A stretch of 64,000 nucleotides of DNA, from NCBI GenBank assembly GCA_964247055.1, contig OZ176054.1:6944001-7008000 (forward strand), written 5' to 3'. The notes beneath the pieces are model-generated. The model saw only the letters and a list, made by a program, of their open reading frames with translations, was not told the DNA's origin and ran no database searches. A program made the position numbers and the translations under genes. Shown here in pieces: positions 37,962 to 50,207 of this stretch (position 1 is the stretch's first letter; the number at the start of each line of letters is the position of its first letter). The DNA comes from Paragordius varius (taxonomy: Eukaryota > Nematomorpha).

Positions 37962-40900
37962 CCAAATATTTGGTTTATATCCATCTTAATAAATTTAATA
38001 TTAATATATTAGAAATAATTATTTTTCCTTCTAAAAAAAATCCCGATACCCATATTTAACCGAGTCATTTTAACAATTGGCGTCATAAAAAAGTATCCCT
38101 TGTAATTAATTTTAAATTTATATTTTAGCCACTATTAGTCCCAACACAGGTGTTATCATGCAAACTTTTTTCTTTGAACTGATTGGAAAATTGGACAAAA
38201 TTATTATCCGGAGTCCAGTATTGATTTTACTGACATTGGTATAATTTTTTGGATTAAAATTATGATGACTAAATATTATACATTTATAATGTATTTTTAT
38301 ACAGACAAAACATGAAAACTAAAAGTCAAATATTATTTAAAAAAGACAACTATATTTTATTTTTTGTTTTTCCCACATAAACTATTTAATTACAGTTTTT
38401 AATCATATATTATGTATTAATAATTTACATATTTAATTATATTGCTACGCCACATATCTTAAGTGTCTTTTTTAATAAAATTTGTGTTTTTTACGTTTTG
38501 TGTGTTTAATTTTATTTTTTACTATCTAATGTATTTATATATTTTTGAAAAAAAAACATAACATAAATATCTTGATAAAAAAACTTGGGAATATGTTTTA
38601 TAATAAAGTTGGTATATTAATCTACCACTATGTATTGACAAATTTTCTTTATACGAACGCTTTAGAGTTCCTTTGAAGCATGGTATGGCTTAATGAATCC
38701 AAATTACAAACTCCGGGCCCGCATTGTTCAAATATTTTGCAGAGTTGTCAAATGTTACCGGTATTTTACATTCTTGTGAAAATGATTTATTTTACATATA
38801 AATTATTTGTTGGAATAATAACTATTATTTAAATAAAAAATATTTTAAATTTATTGTTATACATTTTAATAAAATTTAAAATTAAATAAAACCTAATTGT
38901 AAAAATTAAAAATGAATTTGATACCTATATATATAGAACATGTAGCAATAATTTATCATCAAAAATTGGGACTAATTTGACATTAAACTACAGTGCTGCT
39001 AATAATTTTAACGACAACGATTTAAGTGATCAAAGTATTGATATGAAACTCATTACATTTGTCCAACAATTGTTTCAAAATCGATCAATCGATAATTCTG
39101 ATCACCAAATTCCTGACTCATTATCGTGTCAGGGTGCATTATCCCTTAATAATTTTAGTAATAGTGGTAATAAAATTAACGATTTAATGTCACTCTATGA
39201 AATTATCTCGGTTTTAATAATATCCTCTCCACACTTGGACACCAATGTAAGATATTTTTAGTTGTTAGTTAGTTTGTCTTTTGGGTTATACTAATGGTTT
39301 AAAGTATTTGCATTAATTAAAATAATATTAATGCATAAATATTCTCAACAAATTGTTAGTTTTTTAGAAAAATTTATATTCCTTGTTTTGATTAACTTTG
39401 AATTCAAAACTCAATTTAATTGAGTTGCTTATAACTGTTATAATTATTTTTACATTTTAAATTTTAGACTAAGCGGAAATGTATGGAAGATCTTTTAAGC
39501 AATATAGCCAATCAATATACGTCCACGCTAAATATTTTAAATAATAATAACCAAAAGAATTGCGCCGATTATCGAATTTTGGTTGATAATCTTACAACCT
39601 TAATTAATTACACTATGTATGAATTTATATGTTGGTTTTGCTTTTACAATAAAAATTTAAAAGATAAAATTTAAGGACTAAAGGATAATTAATGTTTTTT
39701 TTATAAAAATTTCCATACTCGTTAAATCTTTTTTTATTATTATATAATCTTTACATTAATATATAGTGTGTTACCAATTTACAACTTTATTCCATATTTT
39801 GTGACCCGCAACGATAGATAATTAAAAAAACAACAGCTTTAAAAAGTATGGCTGTTTTTACAAAAAATATATTTCCTTGTAATTACAATTATTGAAATCT
39901 AATTATCTATTTTTATAACATTAGTGATGTTAAAAAGGCATTTTTCAACATGTTTTTAAATTTATTTCCCTATGTTAGCCGGACAACAAAAGCATTTAGC
40001 ACTCAAACAGTTATGTCCATGTTTGGGTTGGAACAAGCCTATTTAACGCTTCTCGGGATTTTTATGAATTCTCTCGATGCTTTGGATGTAAAATTGGGAT
40101 CATTGCAAAATACACCGTAATTTCTTTTTATATTACCAAAAATTTAAAAATGTATGTAATGGATTTAATTTATCATAACATATAATTATTTTTTACAATA
40201 GATAAATTTACTTTTTATATTCTTCCAACTTAATCAATAGAGGCATGGTCTATTATCAAACCGCACCATAATTAAACTGGAAATTTTTTTGACTAAATGC
40301 AAAAAAGACTGAGAAAATCAAAAAAATATATTTAAGTAATATTTTTCCAATCTAATTATATTTTTTGGTGTATTTTACCGTAATATAGCATTGGTTACCT
40401 ATATTTTAATTAAGTGATTTATGATATTCGTATAAATTTATACACTAATATATAATCCCATATATAGAAAAACAACCCTAACCAATTCCCAACATCCGAA
40501 TGAAGATCAATACATGAGCATACAGTATAAACTTTATAGTAATGTTCGACAATTTTTTCACATTATGCTGGTATGTTTATCGCCTGAAAAAATGTCCCCA
40601 AACATAATTTCTACAGCTTTTATGCGTTTCCTACAATTCAAGGGAGACCTTAAAAATCTTGGGGATCTAATTTCTTTATTCATACAAATTGCTTCAAAAT
40701 ATAAGGTAATTTAATTTTGAAGGTTGAATAGAGGTATCTTTAATTTCCACCATATAATTATAAAAACCTTTCGTTTTGATTTTGGATCCATTAAATAATT
40801 GTTTAGCCTAATATTTCGTTAAAATATTAATCTTTATTTTGCCATAATATAAACTGCAATACCCTTCTTCTGAAACTCTATATAAGTTAAATAATAAAAA

Positions 40901-43900
40901 AATGAAATAGAGGTATCGTGGTTTATAACCTTGATAAAAAGGCATTAATTATAACATCATCTATTAAGTTTATTTTATTAATTTATTTAATATTTTTCTA
41001 TTAGAAAAATTCGGATGCCTCATCATTCATACAAAATATATTTCTTCAATTGGTTCAATCGATATTGGAAATCCTTTCAAGTACGTATCATTTAACATGT
41101 GTTCTTACTTTTGTAAATTAGTGTAAAATTCGGTAAATAAATTTTTAAGTAACATTAACCCTTCATCCTTATTAATCGCAGACTAGTTTAGTCCTTTTTA
41201 AAGCTATTTAGTACAATAAGTTTTTTGAATATCGATCGTATTCGGATTTATGTTTTGCAAATCAATCATTATTTTAACTTTTTCGATTTGGTGACCCTAT
41301 TATTTTATTAATGTTATAATAAAGTAATAGAATTGTTTTTTTATTACAAAGTATTTATGTATGTACTTTTCAGAGCCTTTTCTACAGCAAGACGGGAATG
41401 ATACAAATGCAGTTCGGGATTACATTAATTTGCAACAATCTTTCTACAACATGTTAAACCATTTCTATCAAAATGAAAATGAGCTTTTTTCCCTACTTTT
41501 TTTGCGTATAATTTTTTACATATTACATCTTTGATATAATGTATATCACAGTTTTAATTTGTAATTTTATAAATTTCTCTGAAATAATCAATATTGTTTA
41601 AAAAACATAGAATATTTCTTGACTATGGGTATATGTCCAACGTAAAAATAAAACATTATTAAAAAATTATTTGATATGAAAAAAACATAAATATAAATAA
41701 AAAGAATATGGAGATTAGTGAATCCATGCTATAATTTTATAAAAATATAATATGCTTTTAGCGGATGCAAACATAATGCAAAACATAACTAAATGTGTAA
41801 TAAATGGCGCTTTGGACATTGAACAACCGGTGGTAAGAATATATATATTTGCAAAATTTTGGGCTTAAAAAATAAAAATATTTAATGTAAATAAATTTCA
41901 TTTGAAATGATTTGAGCCTTCGCATATATAAGCTTGTTTAAAAGGTCATTTGTGGACATATTTTAAAGTTTTTACCCTAATCTTTTTGAAACAATGGTAT
42001 ATAAGCTTTTCATAGATAGTTTATATATTTAAAGTATTTAATTGATAATTTATAAACATTTTAAGTTATTCTTCAGTAGAAAAAGAATTTAATTGCCATT
42101 AAAATAATAATAAGTTATACATATCTTATTTATTATTTCTGCAATATGTGAGGCGTAAGTTTGAAGAGTTTGTAAAATTTATTTTCAATCAATGTTGATA
42201 ATTTAGTTTTATTTACTCAGCAATTCCGTTAACTCATAATTATTCGTGTACAATTGAAACCAAAACAAAAGTTTCTATGTGAATTAGTTTTTTTTGATTT
42301 TATAAATAACATTTTTTTGTAGACTCAGAAGATTTGTCTTTCTTTGCTACGGAAAATGATTGACTTATATGGTATCCTCATTCACATTTTAAATAATTTT
42401 GTGCTTTAAATAGTTTATAATATACCATAATTTTTTACAGTTAGTATAGTTTACATTATTATAATAATAAAGATAATAAAATAAAATGTTCGGTTTTTTA
42501 CCTGAAATCGAATGAAATGTATTCTGATAAATAATTTGCCAAAAAAAATAAAAAAAATGTCATTTCTTGTAACTGTGTTGAAAAATACTAAAATTTTGTA
42601 GCGATTAATACTATAGTTTTTAAATTAAGTTCATGTGCATTTTTCTCCCATAAAATATGCTTCCATTTTATTAGTAAACTAATAAATATTGATAATTTTA
42701 TAATATTTTTACTTTTTGCTTTTATTAGGTCAATCTCAAGAAAATCCAAATGCCGCAATATTTATGAATTATCTTAACACATCCTCTTGCTTGCAATCAT
42801 TATTTCGTTTTCCCCTTAACCCCCAATGTAATCTTAAAGATGCTCAAACTATCCAGGTCTAAATTTATATTTTTTTCGATGAAAGAAATTTAAAATAAGT
42901 TTGTTTTTAATTTTACTTTACCTATTTAATGATTTGTATTGTATTAACAGGCGCTAAATGAATGGAGTTTATGTTTGCAATTTTTACACTCTAAATGGGT
43001 ATGATATTGGTTTTTTATTTAATTATCAAAAGGCGAAATTATATTTTAATTCACATTATAACTCAACTTTTTATATGGACACAAAAGATGATTTTCCCTA
43101 AAAAGCATAAATTTATTTCATGTTTTACTGTATAATTAGCCCAATATTATTAAATGTCATGATGATATTCTTATATGTGACGTCTCGATGAATTCATGTT
43201 TGAATAAATTGTAAATGGATGGTAAAACTAAATGAATACAGTGAATTTTAAGATAAAATATACAAAGTAAAAGACAGATAATTTTGATATTTTCTGTATT
43301 GCTTTGCGGGTTAATTTAACACTATACTTTGAATCCTCTATTCCACTTAAATTGATGTTTACATCAAAATAAAAATATATGGTGAAAATATTAGTATAGC
43401 TTTAAAGATATTTATATTATAATATATCCACAGACGTTAGCGGTTGATAGCTCGGAATTTAATTGACGTTAAATTTAAGCATTATATAATTTTAAATTTT
43501 TAATATTTAATATTCCTAATATAGGGTAACGTATTTGATGAGTATCTATCAACCCAGATAATTCCTTCAATTTTGGGATCACAAAATCAAGCAAAGGTTT
43601 GGTTTATTTCATGACTTTTTAAATTTATTTAAAACATATTATCATATCGTATACAAAAAAATTATCATATAAAAGTTAGCTAAAATGGTTTGATTATATG
43701 TAAAACCCATTTATCGAAGTTTTAACCATTAATCTGCTTTTTTGATTTAAACGATGGATGTGTTAAATATTCATTTAATTATTAATATGATTATTTCTTT
43801 GGGCGTTAATCCAATTATTTTTAAAACAAAAATGATATTACAAGTTTTTTTGGTGGTGGTTTAAAAGATCTGAAACCCTATAGTCAGAAATTCTATTTTA

Positions 43901-44122
43901 ATATATCTTAATATTATTTTTTATGTATAGGAGCAATTTATCACTGCATTGAAAACTTTGGATAACAAAGCTTTTAAGACGTTTTTAAAGGTAATATAAT
44001 TTTTCTAAATAACTAAAACTTCTTTCAACATTTATATAATAGATTAGATTGGATCTTTATTACTATTTAAGATTTAAATTTTTTATTTGTAGGATTTTTA
44101 TACCCAACTCAAAGCAGTTTGA
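31562..44122 (+). CDS. XPOT: Exportin-T (XPOT), tRNA nuclear export receptor, 27 exons
   Basis: A Ran-GTP-dependent karyopherin that carries mature tRNA to the cytoplasm. Exons: 31562-31573, 31597-31676, 31700-32147, 32324-32540, 33061-33341, 33813-33883, 34749-35331, 35934-36090, 36654-36727, 36817-36897, 37081-37257, 37582-37789, 38129-38238, 38666-38760, 38937-39246, 39468-39616, 39979-40116, 40468-40705, 41005-41080, 41374-41505, 41762-41832, 42323-42371, 42729-42856, 42951-42998, 43525-43596, 43931-43990, 44093-44122. All are GT-AG with matching phases; the sum is 4,095 nt (1,364 residues, human 962). Matches to human run end to end: VYKYFESL/LAYFEQL, DIYLRIIMAI/DLYLRILMAI, TSLIKDKLR/NTLIKDTMR, RTTKAFSTQTV/RTSKAFSNKQTV, LNEWSLCLQFLHSKW, KAFKTFLKDFYTQLKAV/KVFKNYLKVFFQRAKP. 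Surplus length is Asn/Ser-rich loops. The start is weaker: MDIQ comes from a 12-nt coding exon, about 20 residues short of human. Confidence 0.95.
31574..31596 (+). other. XPOT: Micro-intron 1 of XPOT (23 nt)
   Basis: GTTGTT...ATATTTAG. Removal joins ATG GAT ATC CAG to GTG TAT AAA TAT. It depends on the choice of start codon, so it is less sure than micro-intron 2. Confidence 0.65.
31677..31699 (+). other. XPOT: Micro-intron 2 of XPOT (23 nt)
   Basis: GTTATA...TTGTGTAG. Removal joins CLEILNSSE to SGDEILFLCFNIL through a split Ser codon, matching human ALAQRTYSDDHVKFFCFQVL. Without it the two conserved stretches are in different frames. Confidence 0.92.
32937..33005. mobile_element. ATACC-family MITE, half copy, in an XPOT intron
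   Basis: ATACCATTC, then TGAACAATTCAAATTCACCC and TAAAAATAATTTATG, as in the left half of the other copies. The right half is missing. It ends about 55 nt before the exon 5 acceptor. Confidence 0.65.
34392..34647. mobile_element. ATACC-family MITE, copy 5, in an XPOT intron
   Basis: Starts ATACCATTTACATTTTAAAT and ends TTAAATTGTAAATGGTAT, a 12-bp perfect inverted end (ATACCATTTACA). Inner blocks on the TTACCCTGAAAGAAATTATG theme pair with their inverse. It ends about 100 nt before exon 7. Confidence 0.88.
36114..36266. repeat. Inverted-repeat hairpin in an XPOT intron
   Basis: Arms 36114-36162 and 36218-36266 pair over about 49 bp with few mismatches. The perfect core is AAATAGTAAATACAACAAAG plus GG against its inverse. 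The loop is about 55 nt. It begins 23 nt after the exon 8 donor, so the transcript could fold next to the splice site. Confidence 0.85.
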
Positions 44123-44205
44123 GAAACCATCAATTTTACTAATGGGTGTGCGTTATAGTGATTTGGAGATAGCAAATAGATAGATAAAAAATCAAACAAA
44201 TTGGA

Positions 44206-44211
44206 AATAAA
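44206..44211 (+). promoter_or_regulatory. XPOT: Likely poly(A) signal of XPOT
   Basis: AATAAA about 85 nt after the XPOT stop. Confidence 0.55.
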
Positions 44212-44739
44212 TTTTTTATTTATTATAGTATTGTTTTTAACGTTTTTAACATTTCGTTATAATTTTGCTTAATCTTCTTTTCAGGGCAAGGAAATATTTT
44301 TATATTCAATAATGGGCTAAAAGGCGTACTATGGAATTTGCGCATAATTTATAAAATTTTAATAATATAAAATTGTAAAAAAAACTTATTTTAAACCTTT
44401 TGCTGTCAATTTTTTTTGATGATTTTGCCAACAAAATTTATTGTGGAAAAAAATATATTTTAGTAACTTTATCTAATTGATTGTTATTTAGAATTAAATT
44501 ATTGATAAAAATTTATTATTAATAACTTTAATCCAATAAAAATTTATTTGGAAGCAAGTAAGTTTTAAATTTTTTTATTTTTATACAACAACCAACTTAC
44601 CAGGTATAATAATTATCGGTTTAACTAAGAGCACAACCTCAGTGCAAAGTAAGCAGGCGATTATTTTTATTTTGTTTATCTAACATATAACGGCAAACAC
44701 ACACACACGTTGAGTAGTTATTACGAATTTTATGCATGA

Positions 44740-45890
44740 AAACGAACATTTACTGCACGCATTGCTGTTCATCCAGGTATCCAGAAAAGGGTGTGACAGG
44801 CATGGTTTCAACCGCCAATGTCCACACAGGACGACCCTTACCGCCTTCCTGCGCTTTTACATGCTTCAGGGCAGGGGAACGCCACTTCCTTGTGGGTACT
44901 TCTAAGGGTATATACAGTAAAACATGTAGTGCAACAGATAAATTAAAAATGATACTAATATTAAATTATATGCAATTCACCCCCTATCAAAGTATTTAAG
45001 GTTACAGTCAACCACAAACTATCCCCTACCGGATCCGCCCTTTTTGCAGATAGTCTTTGAAGGCGGCGCTCGCGTCGAGCTGGCGTTTGGCGTAATGGAG
45101 TCACTCCTCTTCCTTTAATATTTTTTTCTAATTTGATTGCATCTATTTTTCCAACCCCCATTTAGCACTAGAGTGACAAAGTCTGTCTCCGCAAGGCCCA
45201 CACGCTGCAGGAAAACACACATACGTCCAAGCCATGTTTTCTTGTACTTCCAGTAGACTGGGCAGGCATCAAGCTTCCATTCCAAAACTCCCTTAAGCGG
45301 GCTCATTTCATTAAAGCGCAGCTGATTCAGACTTGACAACTATATTCCCAGCTAGAGAGGCAAGGTATCGGTTTTTAAGTGAAGTTTACAAATGGCAAGT
45401 TGGCACCGTGTTTTCTTAGTGATATCACCTGTGATGACTCTCATCGATTTATTTTTAAATACCTGAGCTCGGGTATGCTTGATAGAATTTGGCTACACCG
45501 ACAAGCCATATAGAATTCTAGGAAGGATTAGGCTTTTAAATATTTTTATCTTCATCTTTTGGCCAACCTCTTTTGAGCGCCATAAACAGTGTAAACCCCC
45601 AAATATGAGCTTTGCGGAATGCAATCTGAGTGGAGGTGAGTTAATGGAGCATCCGTTTTTGTCCACCATAACCCCCAGGTATCGAAAGGACTCCACAACC
45701 CAAGCTCCCCTAACAGTGTTGAACTTCCTCATATCAGACCGACCTACTACCATCACTTTTGACTTATCAACATTTACTGCACGCATTGCTTTTGATATTA
45801 TGTCAGAATGAAAGTCATTGTTTGCTCGTAGAAACATATGGAGACATGGTCGCTTAAAACCTGTGAAACATGGTTTCGAAAATTCCAAAG
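44740..45890 (-). mobile_element. LINE fragment A (reverse transcriptase C-terminal part and 3' end)
   Basis: On the minus strand from 45888 the frame encodes the end of a reverse transcriptase: VNVDKSKVMVVGRS, ESFRYLGVMVDKNG, AKLIFGGLHCLWRSKEVGQK and IFKSLILPRILYG. This is the thumb region of Jockey/R1/LOA-like non-LTR elements. A further frame (45339-45115) includes EWKLDACPVYW and TDFVTLVLNGGWKNRC. The 3' end runs to about 44740. It is richer in G+C than its surroundings and differs from the LINE at 1-1159. Interrupted and truncated. Confidence 0.85.
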
Positions 45891-45929
45891 TTGGATATCA
45901 ACGTGAAAGGTATTTTTAAATAAATCGTC

Positions 45930-46580
45930 GAAAGTCATCACAGGTAATATCTACTTCAAGAAAACACGGTACCAGCTCGCCACTTATAAGCTTCACTTGT
46001 AGACCGATACCTTGCCTCTCGTGCTGGGAATACCGTTGTCAAGTCTGAATGTGGCGGCTCATTAACTACGCCATAATGAAATGAGCCCGCTTAAGGCAGC
46101 TCTGGAATGGAAACTTGATGCCTGCCCAGCCTACTAGAAGTACAAGAAAACATAGCTTGTGCGTATGTGTTTTCCTGCAGCGTGCGGCCTTGCGAAGACA
46201 GATTTTGTTACCCTAGTGTTAAATGGGGGTTGGAAAAATAGATGCAGTCAAATTAAGAAACTTGTTAGAGGAAGAGGAGACTTAATTACGCCAAACGTCA
46301 GTGTCGACGCGAGCACCGCCTTAAGACTATGCAAAAAGGGCGGATCCTGTGGGGGATAGTTTGTGGTTAACTCTGTTCTTAAATATTTTGATAGGGGATA
46401 AATTGCATGATTTAATACTATTGTATTTAATATCTGTTGAGCCATGTTTTCCTCTATATACCCTTAGTGGCCTTCCCCTGCCTCGAAGTGTGTAAAAGTG
46501 TAGGAAGGCCGTAAGGGTCGTCCTGTGAGGGTTGGATGCCTTTCACACCCCTAGATACCTGGTTAATTGAGCGCTCTAGT
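45930..46580 (+). mobile_element. LINE fragment B, inverted relative to fragment A
   Basis: A diverged copy of the last ~650 bp of the same LINE, in the opposite orientation. Shared blocks include GGTATTTTTAAATAAATCG, CCGATACCTTGCCTCTC, AAATGAGCCCGCTTAA and GATAGTTTGTGGTTAACT. Together with fragment A it forms a long imperfect palindrome centred near 45910. The matching frame is interrupted. Confidence 0.85.
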
Positions 46581-46624
46581 AAACTACACAACTGAGACGA
46601 TTAGTAAAGGAGTTATTTGATGAT

Positions 46625-47272
46625 GAATCGACATAAATTTAGCGGCAATCGGCATGCATCACAAAAAAATCAGTACACATTTACGAACAATGGGAAAACA
46701 ATAAACTCGGTAAATGGGTCCCGCACAATTTAAATGAACGACAAGTAGAATACAAAATGACTTGTGAAATCATCATTTAACGTCACGAAGGGAAATTATA
46801 TCTGCATCAAATTATAATGGGTGTGAGTGGGTTTTTGTAAATTCAAGGCGAATAATGCTAAGTTTCATCTTGCAGGTCTATCAACGTGAATTCAGTAAGA
46901 ATACCATGATCTGTGTTTGATGAGACCTGAGCTATATGTAAAATCTGGTGAAACCCTTAATCAACAACGCTATCGCTAGCAAGTGAACAATGTATTTATT
47001 AAAAAAAGACCAAAATTTTTACATGAAAATGCTTCGTCTCAGAGAACGAAATCAGCGAAAGACACCTAATTTTTTAATGCAAAACTCTTCACTATCCGCT
47101 TTACACTCCTGGCCTTAAATTTGGTTCTTACCTCTTTGTATTAATGGGAGACACACGTTCAGAGCCTCAATAATTTCAGAGACGGCGGATAATGGCTTGC
47201 AAATGGTTTGGCCTAAAAGACGAACAGTTTTCTGAGAGAATGGTGAAATATGTAGCTGATTGACAATAGTTT
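46625..47272 (+). pseudogene. Tc1/mariner-type transposase remnant (mariner-like)
   Basis: Scattered frames on the plus strand resemble mariner transposase: KLGKWVPHNLNERQVEYKMT (about 46703-46762, compare the LGKWVPHELTE block), a following RHEG stretch, RPKFLHENA with KSAKDT (about 47010-47070, the catalytic DNARPH region, decayed), and a C-terminal ERMVKYVAD stretch (about 47236-47262). Many stops and shifts separate them. The terminal repeats were not found. Confidence 0.75.
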
Positions 47273-47289
47273 ATATTAAATAATTGATT

Positions 47290-50200
47290 TTCTTTCAAAA
47301 TACATGTTCACAAACGATAATGACTTATGACTCTACCTGGTATTGAAATAAAATCATCATAAACTTTTTTTGGCATAAATTTTCCGTAGAGAACAATGAT
47401 TAAATTTATATGGATGTTAATTAAATATTAACTGCAAAAAGAAACCCCAGCCTATAGATAAATATGTTGTCCTACTGATACCTCCCCGTGGTGATGGCTA
47501 GATCATTTTTAGTGATTTAACCTGCCAGTTTTGGATATCATGCAAAATCTCTACTAAGGAGTTTTTTCACTAGGTGGGAATGTGAAAAGTATACATCTCA
47601 TCTCAACTTATAATATACCATATATTCTTTAATTTTGTAATTTAATTACCACCCCCATTTAATTATAGAAAAATCTTTGCTTGTTTAAAAGTTATCAAAA
47701 ACCTGATATACTTTTAAAGATAATATTCAGTACTGCAAGGACTTATCAATTTCGTAATTCACTTATTTTCAATAAATTTTATCATGTATATATTTCTTTA
47801 AATTTTTAAGTTATTTCAGATGTTGAAAATGTAAACAAATGTGAAATTGGTTTAGGTTGATTGTATCTTTGTAGTTTATATTGGCACCTTGTAATGGCCA
47901 ATCCAAATTTTTTAAATATAAATACAATGTAGTATATATTTATTGTTGGTGAGTACGTGATCATAAAAAATATTTTTTTGTTTATTTAAAAAACAAAATA
48001 ATTTGTACATATTATAATAAAATACGCAAATTTAAAACTGAAGTTAATATTTTAAAAAACCACAAAATGCGCTGCTATCCGGATATTTTTATTGTTTCGT
48101 AGGATGTGAAGTTGTGCTTAATATAAAACACTGATCTATAAACTGAAACCAAAAATTAATCCTTAAAATTTTAAACAGTGAATATTGTTATTTAAACTAT
48201 TTAAAAGATAAGTGTTTGTGAAAATTTAAAGATCAGTAATTTATATAAACTGAACCTAAACCAATTTTTAAATGTATTTACTGATTTATTTTTTGCATAT
48301 ACTAATACATATCTAAGTGGTATGGTATACCACACTATCTCTAATGATTATATGGTGTATTTTAAAAAATATATAAAAAATGATGCAATAATATATACAT
48401 GTAAAGTAATTTAAATGTAGAAAAAGGGATAGAGAGTTGCTTATTTATACTATTTGATGAATAAAACAATATTAATTAAATATAACTGTAGTTTCCGTTT
48501 TCATTTTACATTTTCATATGTACAGTAAAAACCGATACATCATTCTGGCCATATCTTTTTTTCCATTAAACAAATTATTTTTATTGTGAAACTTCCAGTT
48601 GGATATGGGAAATTGTGCAATTTTATATGTTTTAAAATGATTTTTATATTAAAATTATCAATAATGGTGATTATAAACACATACCTAACAAGATATATTT
48701 ATATGTTAATGTACTCTATGTAAAAAATCATATTGATTTGTAATTTTGCACAAATTCTTAATAATTATGGAATCATGAGAATGGAATTTAATGAATTCAG
48801 CGGAGAACACCACACAAAAATTTGTTATACATATATTAATTTGTTTACAAAATACATTATAAAATATTATTTAATTACATTATATTGATAATACACCTGT
48901 CTTACTCATAAAATTTAGGTTTGTTAAATTAAAAACCTAATGAACACACCCTTATTCCATATTTTTTACTGATATATCTATTTGAATGTACAAGCGTTGA
49001 TATTTGAACAATAAATTTTACTTGGGTTTAATGTAAAATAAAATTTCTTTCTGAGGTAAGCTAAACAACCGATTTTAGACAAAAACCTTATTAATGAAAA
49101 GACATTTTATATTTAAAATCGCTTACACGAAATCTGATAGTAGTTATCCAAAAAATTTTGATAAATATGTGGTTTTTAATTTGACCTCAAAATTTATTTG
49201 CAGTTCCGTTTTCCCTTCCTTTTTAACATTAATAAAAAACTAAAAATTTATCATGCGGCAAAACAGTAAGGTTTTAGCATTATTTTATATGATGACAGTA
49301 GTATACATAAATTTTTATTTCTGGTTTTAATAGATATATATATATATAATTTATAGGTAAGGGAAAAATTTTTTTTATATGTGTATGTTTTTCATTCATA
49401 TTGTTTAAAAATATTAAAATTTAAAAAAGAAAATTATGTATAGTTGAGAGGAGTGTTTTGGTGTAAATAAACTTCCGGTGTTTTATATAGTATTTTATGA
49501 TAAAGGGAGAGAGAGAGAGGAAAAAAGATGAGAGATAAAAATTGTAGCAAAGCAAAAAAACACACATGCATGATTATTTAAAGATGTTTATGTATATATA
49601 TTTTGTATACAATTTTATACACAAACTGCTTGCTTATATATGTTAAAAAATTTAATGAACCATTTCTTCGCCCCTCTCCTCTCTCTTTTTTGTTTTCCAC
49701 CAAAGTTTGAAGCAAAAAAACGAAAAAAATTAGTATGTCCAATATAAATTTAAAGAGTATAAATTTTAGACTAAAAAAGCGTTTAGAACTCTACCGATAT
49801 TTATGTGACGTGTCTAGAAATTTTAACTTTTTGCACCTTTACAACAACATAAAAAATAAATGGTAAAATTAGGAATATTTATTAAAAAACATTTTTACAA
49901 TATATATTTGAGACTTTTTTGATAACTTTAGTATATGCGTATAACATAAATGCTTTATAAATCTTGTCATGGTTAATTTACCTAAAAATTTACACCGTGT
50001 CTAATTTTTGGCAATATTTGGTTGGAAGTTTTTGGACTCGTCTTTATAATACTTAATGAAATTGAGAAGATTACATGTGGTAAGACATAAAAATGCATAT
50101 GATATTCGGATTCCAAAAAACTCTTTCTATGGCAGTGAGTTTAACAAGATGATGACTGACCGATGAATACTATTCTTTCCACCTTTGCAACATTAAAACA
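47290..50200. other. Intergenic, no gene seen
   Basis: AT-rich DNA without a frame worth reporting. It includes a short GA run near 49507-49519. The 3' UTR and poly(A) site of the minus-strand gene at 50208 should lie near the right end. Confidence 0.5.
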
Positions 50201-50207
50201 AACTAAT

